From the NCBI GenBank assembly GCA_026874595.1, contig CM049314.1, forward strand, positions 4,872,229-4,936,228: DNA of 64,000 nt, read 5' to 3'. Positions 12,101-24,059 of this stretch are shown one piece after another (positions within the stretch are counted from its first letter, which is position 1; the number at the start of each line of letters is the position of its first letter). Under the pieces are notes generated by a model. The model ran no database searches. It was not told the DNA's origin and worked only from the letters and a program-made list of their open reading frames with translations. This stretch comes from Sipunculus nudus (lineage: Eukaryota > Annelida > Sipuncula > Golfingiida > Sipunculidae). The position numbers were made by a program, and so were the translations under genes.

Positions 12101-15100
12101 ATGATGACTGTAATGTATGTATATTGTAGGTTGATAATGTGTCACCTGAGACCCGCAGGGGGAGGTCTGATCAGTCAGATGATGACTGTAATGTATGTAC
12201 ATTGTAGGGTGATAATGTGTCACCTGAGACCTGCAGGGGGAGGTCTGATCAGTCAGATGATGACTGTAATGTATGTACATTGTAGGTTGATAATGTGTCA
12301 CCTGAGACCTGCAGGAGGAGGTCTGATCAGTCAGATGATGACTGTAATGTATGTACATTGTAGGTTGATAATGTGTCACCTGAGACCTGCAGGAGGAGGT
12401 CTGATCAGGTCAGATGATGACTGTAATGTATGTACATTGTAGGGTGATAATGTGTCACCTGAGACCTGCAGGAGGAGGTCTGATCAGTCAGATGATGACT
12501 GTAATGTATGTACATTGTAGTGTGATAATGTGTCACCTGAGACCTGCAGGAGGAGGTCTGATCAGTCAGATGATGACTGTAATGTATGTACATTGTAGGG
12601 TGATAATGTGTCACCTGAGACCTGCAGGAGGAGGTCTGATCAGTCAGATGATGACTGTAATGTATGTACATTATAGGTTGATAATGTGTCACCTGAGACC
12701 TGCAGGAGGAGGTCTGATCAGTCAGATGATGACTGTAATGTATGTACATTGTAGGTTGATAATGTGTCACCTGAGACCTGCAGGAGGAGATCTGATCAGG
12801 TCAGATGATGACTGTAATGTATGTACATTGTAGGGTGATAATGTGTCACCTGAGACCTGCAGGAGGAGGTCTGATCAGTCAGATGATGACTGTAATGTAT
12901 GTACATTGTAGGTTGATAATGTGTCACCTGAGACCTGCAGGAGGAGGTCTGATCAGTCAGATGATGACTGTAATGTATGTACATTGTAGGGTGATAATGT
13001 GTCACCTGAGACCTGCAGGAGGAGGTCTGATCAGTCAGATGATGACTGTAATGTATGTACAATGTAGGGTGATAATGTGTCACCTGAGACCTGCAGGAGG
13101 AGGTCTGATCAGTCAGATGATGACTGTAATGTATGTACATTGTAGGTTGATAATGTGTCACCTGAGACCTGCAGGGGGAGGTCTGATCAGTCAGATGATG
13201 ACTGTAATGTATGTACATTGTAGGTTGATAATGTGTCACCTGAGACCTGCAGGAGGAGGTCTGATCAGTCAGATGATGACTGTAATGTGTGTACATTGTA
13301 GGGTGATAATGTGTCACCTGAGACCTGCAGGAGGAGGTCTGATCAGTCAGATGATGACTGTAATGTATTTACATTGTAGGTTGATAATGTGTCACCTGAG
13401 ACCTGCAGGAGGAGATCTGATCAGTCAGATGATGACTGTAATGTATGTACAATGTAGGGTGATAATGTGTCACCTGAGACCCGCAGGAGGAGGTCTGATC
13501 AGTCAGATGATGACTGTAATGTATGAACATTGTAGGTTGATAATGTGTCACCTGAGACCCTCAGGAGGAGGTCTGATCAGTCAGATGATGACTGTAATGT
13601 ATTTACATTGTAGGGTGATAATGTGTCACCTGAGACCTGCAGGAGGAGGTCTGATCAGTCAGATGATGACTGTAATGTATGTACATTGTAGGTTGATAAT
13701 GTGTCACCTGAGACCTGCAGGAGGAGGTCTGATCAGTCAGATGATGACTGTAATGTATGTACAATGTAGGGTGATAATGTGTCACCTGAGACCCGCATGG
13801 GGAGGTCTGATCAGTCAGATAATGACTGTAATGTATGTACATTGTAGGGTGATAATGTGTCACCTGAGACCTGCAGGAGGAGGTCTGATCAGTCAGATGA
13901 TGACTGTAATGTGTGTACATTGTACGGTGATAATGTGTCACCTGAGACCTGCAGGAGGAGGTCTGATCAGTCAGATGATGACTGTAATGTATGTACATTG
14001 TAGGTTGATAATGTGTCACCTGAGACCCGCAGGAGGAGGTCTGATCAGTCAGATGATGACTGTAATGTATGTACATTGTAGGGTGATAATGTGTCACCTG
14101 AGACCCGCAGGAGGAGGTCTGATCAGTCAGATGATGACTGTAATGTATGTACATTGTAGGGTGATAATGTGTCACCTGAGACCCGCAGGAGGAGGTCTGA
14201 TCAGTCAGATGATGACTGTAATGTATGTACATTGTAGGGTGATAATGTGTCACCTGAGACCTGCAGGAGGAGGTCTGATCAGTCAAATGATGACTGTAAT
14301 GTATGTACATTGTAGGGTGATAATGTGTCACCTGAGACCTGCAGGAGGAGGTCTGATCAGTCAGATGATGACTGTAATGTATGTACATTGTAGGGTGATA
14401 ATGTGTCACCTGAGACCCGCAGGAGGAGATCTGATCAGTGAGATGATGACTGTAATGTATGTACATTGTAGGGTGATAATGTGTCACCTGAGACCTGCAG
14501 GAGGAGGTCTGATCAGTCAGATGATGACTGTAATGTATGTACATTGTAGGTTGATAATGTGTCACCTGAGACCCGCAGGAGGAGGTCTGATCAGTCAGAT
14601 GATGACTGTAATGTATGTACATTCTAGGTTGATAATGTGTCACCTGAGACCTGCAGGAGGAGATCTGATCAGTCAGATGATGACTGTAATGTATGTACAT
14701 TGTAGGTTGATAATGTGTCACCTGAGACCTGCAGGAGGAGATCTGATCAGTCAGATGATGACTGTAATGTATGTACATTGTAGGTTGATAATGTGTCACC
14801 TGAGACCCACAGGAGGAGGTCTGATCAGTCAGATGATGACTGTAATGTATGTACATTGTAGGTTGATAATGTGTCACCTGAGACCTGCAGGAGGAGGTCT
14901 GATCAGTCAGATGATGACTGTAATGTATGTACATTGTAGGTTGATAATGTGTCACCTGAGACCTGCAGGAGGAGGTCTGATCAGTCAGATGATGACTGTA
15001 ATGTATGTACATTGTAGGTTGATAATGTGTCACCTGAGACCTGCAGGAGGAGGTCTGATCAGTCAGATGATGACTGTAATGTATGTACATTGTAGGTTGA

Positions 15101-18100
15101 TAATGTGTCACCTGAGACCTGCAGGAGGAGGTCTGATCAGTCAGATGATGACTGTAATGTATTTACATTGTAGGTTGATAATGTGTCACCTGAGACCTGC
15201 AGGAGGAGGTCTGATCAGTCAGATGATGACTGTAATGTATTTACATTGTAGGTTGATAATGTGTCACCTGAGACCTGCAGGAGGAGGTCTTATCAGGTCA
15301 GATGATGACTGTAATGTATGTACATTGTAGGGTGATAATGTGTCACCTGAGACCTGCAGGAGGAGGTCTGATCAGGTCAGATGATGACTGTAATGTATGT
15401 ACATTGTAGGTTGATAATGTGTCACCTGAGACCTGCAGGAGGAGGTCTTATCAGGTCAGATGATGACTGTAATGTATGTACATTGTAGGGTGATAATGTG
15501 TCACCCGAGATCTGCAGGAGGAGGTCTGATCAGGTCAGATGATGACTGTAATGTATGTACATTGTAGGGTGATAATGTGTCACCTGAGACCTGCAGGAGG
15601 AGGTCTGATCAGTCAGATGATGACTGTAATGTATGTACATTGTAGGTTGATAATGTGTCACCTGAGACCTGCAGGAGGAGGTCTGATCAGTCAGATGATG
15701 ACTGTAATGTATGTACATTGTAGGTTGATAATGTGTCACCTGAGACCTGCAGGAGGAGGTCTGATCAGTCAGATGATGACTATAATGTATTTACATTGTA
15801 GGTTGATAATGTGTCACCTGAGACCTGCAGGAGGAGGTCTGATCAGGTCAGATGATGACTGTAATGTATGTACATTGTAGGGTGATAATGTGTCACCTGA
15901 GACCTGCAGGAGGAGGTCTGATCAGTCAGATGATGACTGTAATGTATGTACATTGTAGGTTGATAATGTGTCACCTGAGACCTGCAGGAGGAGGTCTGAT
16001 CAGTCAGATGATGACTATAATGTATTTACATTGTAGGGTGATAATGTGTCACCTGAGACCTGCAGGAGGAGGTCTGATCAGTCAGATGATGACTGTAATG
16101 TATGTACATTGTAGGTTGATAATGTGTCACCTGAGACCTGCAGGAGGAGGTCTGATCAGTCAGATGATGACTGTAATGTATGTACATTGTAGGGTGATAA
16201 TGTGTCACCTGAGACCTGCAGGAGGAGGTCTGATCAGTCAGATGATGACTGTAATGTATGTACATTGTAGGTTGATAATGTGTCACCTGAGACCTGCAGG
16301 GGGAGGTCTGATCAGTCAGATGATGACTGTAATGTATGTACATTGTAGGGTGATAATGTGTCACCTGAGACCTGCAGGAGGAGATCTGATCAGTCAGATG
16401 ATGACTGTAATGTATGTACATTGTAGGTTGATAATGTGTCACCTGAGACCCGCAGGGGGAGGTCTGATCAGTCAGATGATGACTGTAATGTATGTACATT
16501 GTAGGGTGATAATGTGTCACCTGAGACCTGCAGGAGGAGGTCTGATCAGTCAGATGATGACTGTAATGTATGTACATTGTAGGTTGATAATGTGTCACCT
16601 GAGACCTGCAGGAGGAGGTCTGATCAGTCAGATGATGACTGTAATGTATGTACATTGTAGGTTGATAATGTGTCACCTGAGACCTGCAGGAGGAGGTCTG
16701 ATCAGTCAGATGATGACTGTTATGTATGTACATTGTAGGTTGATAATGTGTCACCTGAGACCTGCAGGAGGAGGTCTGATCAGTCAGATGATGACTGTTA
16801 TGTATGTACATTGTAGGGTGATAATGTGTCACCTGAGACCCGCAGGAGGAGGTCTGATCAGTCAGATGATGACTGTAATGTATGTACATTGTAGGTTGAT
16901 AATGTGTCACCTGAGACCCGCAGGGGGAGGTCTGATCAGTCAGATGATGACTGTAATGTATGTACATTGTAGGTTGATAATGTGTCACCTGAGACCTGCA
17001 GGAGGAGGTCTGATCAGTCAGATGATGACTGTAATGTATGTACAATGTAGGTTGATAATGTGTCACCTGAGACCCGCAGGAGGAGGTCTGATCAGTCAGA
17101 TGATGACTGTAATGTATGTACATTGTAGGGTAATAATGTGTCACCTGAGACCTGCAGGAGGAGGTCTGATCAGTCAGATGATGACTGTAATGTATGTACA
17201 TTGTAGGTTGATAATGTGTCACCTGAGACCCGCAGGAGGAGATCTGATCAGTCAGATGATGACTGTAATGTATTTACATTGTAGGGTGATAATGTGTCAC
17301 CTGAGACCTGCAGGAGGAGGTCTGATCAGTCAGATGATGACTGTAATGTATGTACATTGTAGGGTGATAATGTGTCACCTGAGACCTGCAGGAGGAGGTC
17401 TGATCAGTCAGATGATGACTGTAATGTATGTACAATGTAGGGTGATAATGTGTCACCTGAGACCCGCAGGGGGAGGTCTGATCAGTCAGATGATGACTGT
17501 AATGTATGTACATTGTAGGTTGATAATGTGTCACCTGAGACCTGCAGGAGGAGGGCTGATCAGTCAGATGATGACTGTAATGTATGTACATTGTAGGTTG
17601 ATAATGTGTCACCTGAGACCCGCAGGGGGAGGTCTGATCAGTCAGATGATGACTGTAATGTATGTACATTGTAGGGTGATAATGTGTCACCTGAGACCTG
17701 CAGGAGGAGGTCTGATCAGTCAGATGATGACTGTAATGTGTGTACATTGTAGGGTGATAATGTGTCACCTGAGACCTGCAGGAGGAGGTCTGATCAGTCA
17801 GATGATGACTGTAATGTATTTACATTGTAGGTTGATAATGTGTCACCTGAGACCTGCAGGAGGAGGTCTGATCAGTCAGATGATGACTGTAATGTATGTA
17901 CATTGTAGGGTGATAATGTGTCACCTGAGACCCGCAGGATGAGGTCTGATCAGTCAGATGATGACTGTAATATGTGTACATTGTAGATTGATAATGTGTC
18001 ACCTGAGACCTGCAGGAGGAGGTCTGATCAGTCAGATGATGACTGTAATGTATGTACATTGTAGGGTAATAATGTGTCACCTGAGACCTGCAGGAGGAGG

Positions 18101-19374
18101 TCTGATCAGTCAGATGATGACTGTAATGTATGTACAATGTAGGTTGATAATGTGTCACCTGAGACCCGCAGGAGGAGGTCTGATCAGTCAGATGATGACT
18201 GTAATGTATGTACATTGTAGGGTGATAATGTGTCACCTGAGACCCGCAGGAGGAGGTCTGATCAGGTCAGATGATGACTGTAATGTATGTACATTGTAGG
18301 GTGATAATGTGTCACCTGAGACCTGCAGGAGGAGGTCTGATAAGTCAGATTATGACTGTAATGTATGTACATTGTAGGTTGATAATGTGTCACCTGAGAC
18401 CTGCAGGAGGAGGTCTGATCAGTCAGATGATGACTGTAATGTATGTACATTGTAGGTTGATAATGTGTCACCTGAGACCTGCAGGAGGAGGTCTGATCAG
18501 TCAGATGATGACTGTAATGTATGTACATTGCAGGTTCATAATGTGTCACCTGAGACCCGCAGGAGGAGGTCTGATCAGTCAGATGATGACTGTATTGTAT
18601 GTACATTGTAGGTTCATAATGTGTCACCTGAGACCCGCAGGAGGAGGTCTGATCAGTCAGATGATGACTGTAATGTATGTACATTGCAGGTTCATAATGT
18701 GTCACCTGAGACCCGCAGGAGGAGGTCTGATCAGTCAGATGATGACAGTAATGTATGTACATTGTAGGTTGATAATGTGTCACCTGAGACCTGCAGGAGG
18801 AGGTCTGATAAGTCAGATGATGACTGTAATGTATGTACATTGTAGGTTGATAATGTGTCACCTGAGACCTGCAGGGGGAGGTCTGATCAGTCAGATGATG
18901 ACTGTAATGTATGTACATTGCAGGTTGATAATGTGTCACCTGAGACCTGCAGGGGGAGGTCTGATCAGTCAGATGATGACTGTAATGTATGTACATTGCA
19001 GGTTGATAATGTGTCACCTGAGACCTGCAGGAGGAGATCTGATCAGTCAGATGATGACTGTAATGTGTGTACATTGTAGGTTGATAATGTGTCACCTGAG
19101 ACCTGCAGGGGGAGGTCTGATCAGTCAGATGATGACTGTAATGTGTGTACATTGTAGGTTGATAATGTGTCACCTGAGACCTGCAGGGGGAGGTCTGATC
19201 AGTCAGATGATGACTGTAATGTATGTACATTGTAGGTTGATAATGTGTCACCTGAGACCCGCAGGAGGAGGTCTGATCAGTCAGATGATGACTGTAATGT
19301 GTGTACATTGTAGGTTGATAATGTGTCACCTGAGACCTGCAGGGGGAGGTCTGATCAGTCAGATGATGACTGTA
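9197..19374 (+). repeat. 78-bp tandem array (~130 units) made from the 3' splice site and 5' part of gene 1 exon 3
   Basis: About 10.18 kb of a 78-bp unit in head-to-tail order; length divided by period gives about 130 copies. The unit is GTTGATAATGTGTCACCTGA, GACCTGCAGGAGGAG, (A/G)TCTGATCAGTCAGATGATGA, CTGTAAT, GTATGTACATTGTAG. The last unit runs without a break into exon 3 (TGTATCATACTG replaces TGTAATGTATG). In the exon frame each unit encodes VDNVSPETC then RRRSDQSDDDCN then VCTL, followed by TAG in most units and CAG in a few (near 18532, 18682, 18922, 19000). Variants include T/G at TAGGKTGAT, CTGC/CCGC, TACATTG/TACAATG, and 79-bp units with an extra G (gatcaGgtcag) near 12406, 12798, 15295, 15375, 15453, 15532, 15846 and 18264. 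Since 78 is divisible by 3, long ORFs persist in other frames and on the other strand; these are artefacts. Confidence 0.97.
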
Positions 19375-19464
19375 TCATACTGTCTCCTGAGCCTCCAAGC
19401 AAGAAATCTTTCAGATTGAAGGAGGCATCAGATGGTTACCACAGACACAGAACAAGTGATGCAG
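19314..19464 (+). CDS. Gene 1, exon 3: acidic SDDDCIIL motif exon
   Basis: It follows acattgtag|GTT in the last array unit (or, alternatively, starts at 19343 after acctgcag|G) and ends at donor GATGCAG|gtaaag (exon ends 19464). From 19314 it is phase 0 in and phase 1 out, encoding 50 residues: VDNVSPETC, GRSDQSDDDCIILSPEPP, SKKSFRLKEAS and a basic/His tail. SDDDCIILSPEPPSKK aligns without gaps with gene 2 (SDDDCVILSYEPPRKR), and gene 3 has ADDDCIITHYEARRER. The acidic triplet next to a hydrophobic core fits the general pattern of a SUMO-interacting motif; this is inference. The acceptor has no pyrimidine tract, so which of the many array acceptors is used cannot be told from sequence. The gene 2 exon begins at the aligned Glu, suggesting that the first residues here are an extension. 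Confidence 0.72.
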
Positions 19465-22114
19465 GTAAAGATATGTGCCAACTTATTTTTCTGATTGTAA
19501 CACATTTTTTTTCTCTTATTTTTAGCTAATCTATGGCGATCACCCTTTGTCTGGCGTCCGTCTGTATGTCTGTCCAAAAGTTAACCAGGCACAAATCATA
19601 ACCACTAGACCTAGAATCTTCTAACTTGATATCCTGGGAGGTCCATAAAAAATTCTCCTTTGAAACCTGAAATTAGGTCTCTGTTACCCATATTCTTTGA
19701 GCTATGGGGCTGCAAAGTACCCTCCAGAATAATGGAAAATTTGATACAAAAGCTCAAGTATCTGAAGAATTAATGCATTGATCACCATGATTTTTTGCAT
19801 TGATCATAGAGTTTCATCAGTTTTTGCAGACTGGTGGCGCCACCTGTATTTTTAGCGAACCTGTGAGCTTATGTGATGGTGCGGCGTCGTGCGTCCTCTG
19901 TACGTTAACCATAGCTATCTTAAAAACGGCAGGAGCTAGCATCATCAATTTTTTTGCAAATAATCAGTCATCTAAAAAACTATATCGGAATTTGTTTATT
20001 TTTTTTCTAACTGCATTTTCGTTGATTTTATAGGGAAAAAGCTAAAATAGCTTTAAAATTCTTCTTCTCTGAAACTGTCCAGCCAAATTGTCCAATATTT
20101 CAAAGAAATGATCCCTGGAACAATCTTTCTCAAGTTTGTAAGAATGGTTCCAGTTCAGAGATTTTTGGCCGAGTTAGAGGAGGTTGAACTTTGTTAACTG
20201 TGCAAAAAAGCATATTAAAATTTAAATCTCAGAAACGGCTGGAGCTATCATCACCAAATTTTATGTCAATGTTGGTCACATAGGTCATATCTGAAATTGA
20301 AGTATTGGTGGCGCCAGCTGCATCAGCCTTTTTTGTACAGGGTCATCAGTGCCTGTATCACACTGAGGGCTACAAAAAACTTCTTCTCTGAAACCATGTG
20401 GCCAAAATGTTCAATATCGTACAGAAATAATCCTAGGCTAGTGCTTCCTGAAGTTTGTTCAAATGGTCTCTTTTCAGTGACTTTTGGCTAAGTTATGGGA
20501 AGCTGAATTTAGTCATATGCCATAACAGCCCATTTTAGCTCAGTGGTTACAAAGATCTTCTTCTCAAAAACCACTGGGCCAAATTCTTAAATCTCACACA
20601 TTAACTATCCTCAGATGTTGATAATTCAAGTTTGTTCAAATGGTTATGGTTCAGTGCTTTTTGGCTGAGTTACGGGAAGCTGAACTTAGCCAGTTTGCTG
20701 TATCTTCCTATATGAGTTATAAACCTGCGAAACGTTTTTCGACTGATGCCACTGAAGCCAGTTTGTTAAATATCTTACAAGAATAATCCCTACAATAATT
20801 CTTATAATAATTGTCATTAATGGTTCCACGTGAATGATTTTCTGCTGAATTATGGAGATTGAATTGAGTCATTTTACCATATATGTTAGCTGTGTTATGC
20901 TGTTACATCTAGCCTGGCACCAGTTTATCAGCATCTATTACATGATGCCACTAGACATTTAGATTTCAGGTTATCTTTGGTTAATATTGACAAGAAAGTT
21001 TTTTTAAAAGCTTTTAAAAAATTTAGATTGATGATTTAAGTTATTCCTCATACCAGGCAATGTTACAATCATGGATATTCAGCTCTCTGTGGCTATATAA
21101 AGACAACTGTAAGTGGATTATAAATTATTGGAATCCCTACTCAACTTAATATCAGAATTGGCCATCAGTGAAATATATATGTATTTTAATTTTGCATTCA
21201 GTATGCATCTGTAATAATTTTACATGTATTCCTTATTTCTTTTTTATAAAAAGTCAGCTGAAAAGCATTTTGTATCGGGAAAATAAATTTCAAAGTTATT
21301 TCAAGTAGGGACCACTTTTGTGTACAGATGGCAACACTTGGTTTACCATTGGCAGATTGCCAGTGAGTGCCTTGATGTTGGCCATTAGCCAAGATGATGT
21401 CAGCTCTATAAATAGTTCTGGCACAGTGCCAGGATCGGAAGAAATGCAGCCAGATAAAGGTCAAGAGTTCACTCAGTGCAGTAGCTGCATTCTATTTATA
21501 GCTTTGGCAGACTGCTCACTGCATCATATTTGGAACCAAAGTTCAGCCTGAATCTATTTATAGCTTTGGCAGACTGCCAACTGTGTCAGATTATGCAACA
21601 GGTCAAGAGTTCACTCAGTGCAGCCAGGTACAGGTCAAAAGTTCACTCAGTCTAGCCAGGTGCAGGTCAAGAGTTCTCTCAGTGCAGTAGCTTGAGGCAG
21701 CAATTTGTCACAGGTCACTCGGGAGCAACTGCCTTACTCACCTAAGCCTTGTCAGCCCAGTGCATCAAACTCTAGGGAAGTTTGATGTATTGGACTGATA
21801 TTTTGACCTGTCTATGCGTCTTTGATGGTATTCTCATTTACAAGACAGGTGGTGCCACTTACATTGACTTTTGCAGTGTATGTGCCTGCTTATGTCTACA
21901 GAGGAATTTGATACATCAGCCTAAAATTGGGCATGTTTATACATATCGGGTAGCTTTATAGTGCACAAGACTGGTGGCGCCACCTACAATAATTTTTGCA
22001 CAGTGTATGTCCCTGCTTATTTCACAGGAGGGGTTTGACATATCAGACTGACATTAGGCTTATTTATATATCTCTTTGTTGTATATAAGACTGGTGGTGC
22101 CAGCTACAATCATT
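19465..22114 (+). repeat. Gene 1 intron 3, first part: interspersed repeats
   Basis: Repeat sequence begins near 19520 with ATCACCCTTTGTCTGGCGTCC. It has units with 'cctagaatcttctaacttgata', 'ctctgttacccatat' and GGTGGCGCCACC (about 19833, 20307 as a variant, 21974). A second subfamily with 'tctcagaaacggctggagc' lies at 19.9-20.7 kb. At 21.4-21.7 kb a short motif with 'caggtcaagagttcactcag' is repeated several times. No coding exon is supported. Confidence 0.55.
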
Positions 22115-23725
22115 GTATCCGCCAAAACTGAGATTTGGGGATACTAGTAAGTTTTCAGTCGGACGACGATGCTGCCACCTTCACCGCATAGGTTTCCAGA
22201 GAACTCCTTCATAACCACTGGGCAGAATTTTTCAAAATTCAGAATTATGATCGGTCACATGTGAACTGCTGCGCCCTCATTTTTGGGTGACCTCTGACCT
22301 TTCCTCTCTGCCCAGCGTCCATTCGTGTGTCTGCTTCCACACATAAACCCACATATCTCGGGAACGGTTTGACCGATAAGGCTAAAGATTTTGCACAAAT
22401 GTAGCCCTTCGAAAGCTTTATAACATACACTAAAAATGGTGGTGCCACCTGCAACCATTTTTGCACAGCGTCCATCTGTTCATCTGCCTTGGGATAAAAA
22501 TGCTCATATCTCTGCATTGGTTGGACTTATCCATCTGAAATTTTGCATGTGTATACATCCTGGACAGCTTTCTTGATTTTATGACAGGTGGCGCCACCTA
22601 CATTCACATTTAAGCTGCAGATATCCAAGCTCATATCTCGGGAACTGTTTGACCAGTTTGGTCAAAATTTGCATGTGTATAGATCTCCCATAGGACTTTA
22701 TCATATGCAAAACTGGTGGTGCCACCTGCAACCATTTTTGCACAGCGTTCATCTGTTCATCTGCCTTGGGATAAAATCACTCATATCTCGGCAGTGGTTT
22801 TACTTATCCACCTGATATTTTGCAGGTTTATACATCCTTGACAGTTTTCTTGATTTTATGACAGGTGGCACCACCTACATTCAAAATTACGCAGCAGAAA
22901 TCCAAGCGCATATCTCAGGAACCATTTGACCGATTGGGCAAAAATTTTGCATGTTTATAGATCTCACATAGGTCTTTCTCATACACAAAAGCAGTGGTGC
23001 CACCTGCAATCATTTTTGCACAGCGTCCTTCTTTTTGTTTGCCATGGGATAAAATCACTCATATCTCGGCAGTAGTTTGAGATATCTGCCTAAAATTTTT
23101 CAGGTTTATACGTCTTGGATAGCTTTCTGGATTTTGTGGCAGGTGGCGCCACCTACATTTATGTACACGCTGCAGACGTTCAGGCTTATATCTCGGGACT
23201 GGTTTGACATATCCCCCTGAAATTTTGCATGTGTATAGATCTCACATAGCTCTTAATCATACACAAAATTGGTGGTGCCACCTGCCACCATTTTTGCACA
23301 GCTTCTGTCTGTTTGTCTGCTGTTGGCTAAAATCATTCATATCTCAGTAGTGGTGTGACTTATCTGCCTAAAATTTTGCAGGTTTATACATCTTCGATAG
23401 CTTTCTGGATTTTGTGGCAGGTGGTGCCACCTATATTTATGTATACGCTGCACACATTCAGGCTTATATATCAGGACTGGTTTGACATATCCCCCTGAAA
23501 TTTTGCATGTGTATAGATCTCACATATCTCTTAATCATACACAAAATTGGTGGCGCCACCTGCCACCATTTTTGCACAGTGTCTGTCTGTTTGTCTGCTG
23601 TGGGCTAAAATCACTCATATCTCAGTAGTGGTTTGACTTATCTGCCTAAAATTATGCATGTTTATACAGCTTGGACAGCTTTCTGGATTTTGTGGTAGGT
23701 GGCGCAACCTACATACACATTTTAG
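22115..23725 (+). repeat. Hairpin-start interspersed element with five 278-bp tandem units
   Basis: It opens with the hairpin GTATCC(22115-22120)...GGGGATAC(22137-22144). The next ~330 bases match the copy beginning at 63549 ('cacatgtgaactgctgcgcc', 'cacataaacccacatatctc'). The landmark 'ccatttttgcacag' recurs at 22454, 22731, 23009, 23287 and 23565, a spacing of 277-278 bp. Each unit has two ggtgg-y-gccacc sites and 'tcatatctcggnannngttt' blocks. No ORF of note; non-autonomous. Confidence 0.75.
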
Positions 23726-24059
23726 CTGCAAACATACAGGCTATTATGCAACACACCTCACTCTATTTCCCCTTGTCACTCAATCCATGCCTCACTTCAC
23801 CTTTCCCACTCTGATTTTGGAGGATACACATAGTCACTTGTTGACTACCCATATTCTGCACCCATGCCAGAATTGCAGCAGTGATGTTCATTTAATTGTT
23901 TCTTGTTTTAAGTGTTTAGTACTTGCATTGTTCATATACATGTTACACATGTTCTTGAAAAGTAATGGTCCAGCATTGAAGCATTATACCTGGTGTAATC
24001 TCATTGCACAGGTTCGCATTAGGCCTGTAGGCCTTGTTTCTATATTTTTACAATTTTTT

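Noticed and set aside
9197..19374. CRISPR-like or centromeric satellite array
   Set aside because: Units are contiguous without unique spacers, and the unit is a copy of the adjoining exon boundary, so it is a local gene-derived expansion.
9135..19419. Very long ORFs of 190-840 codons on both strands with 26-residue repeats (MMTVMYVHCRLIMCHLRP and THYQPTMYIHYSHHL types)
   Set aside because: The 78-bp period is a multiple of 3, so any stop-free frame of the unit stays open. There is no plausible initiation, splice pairing or composition, and both strands are equally open.
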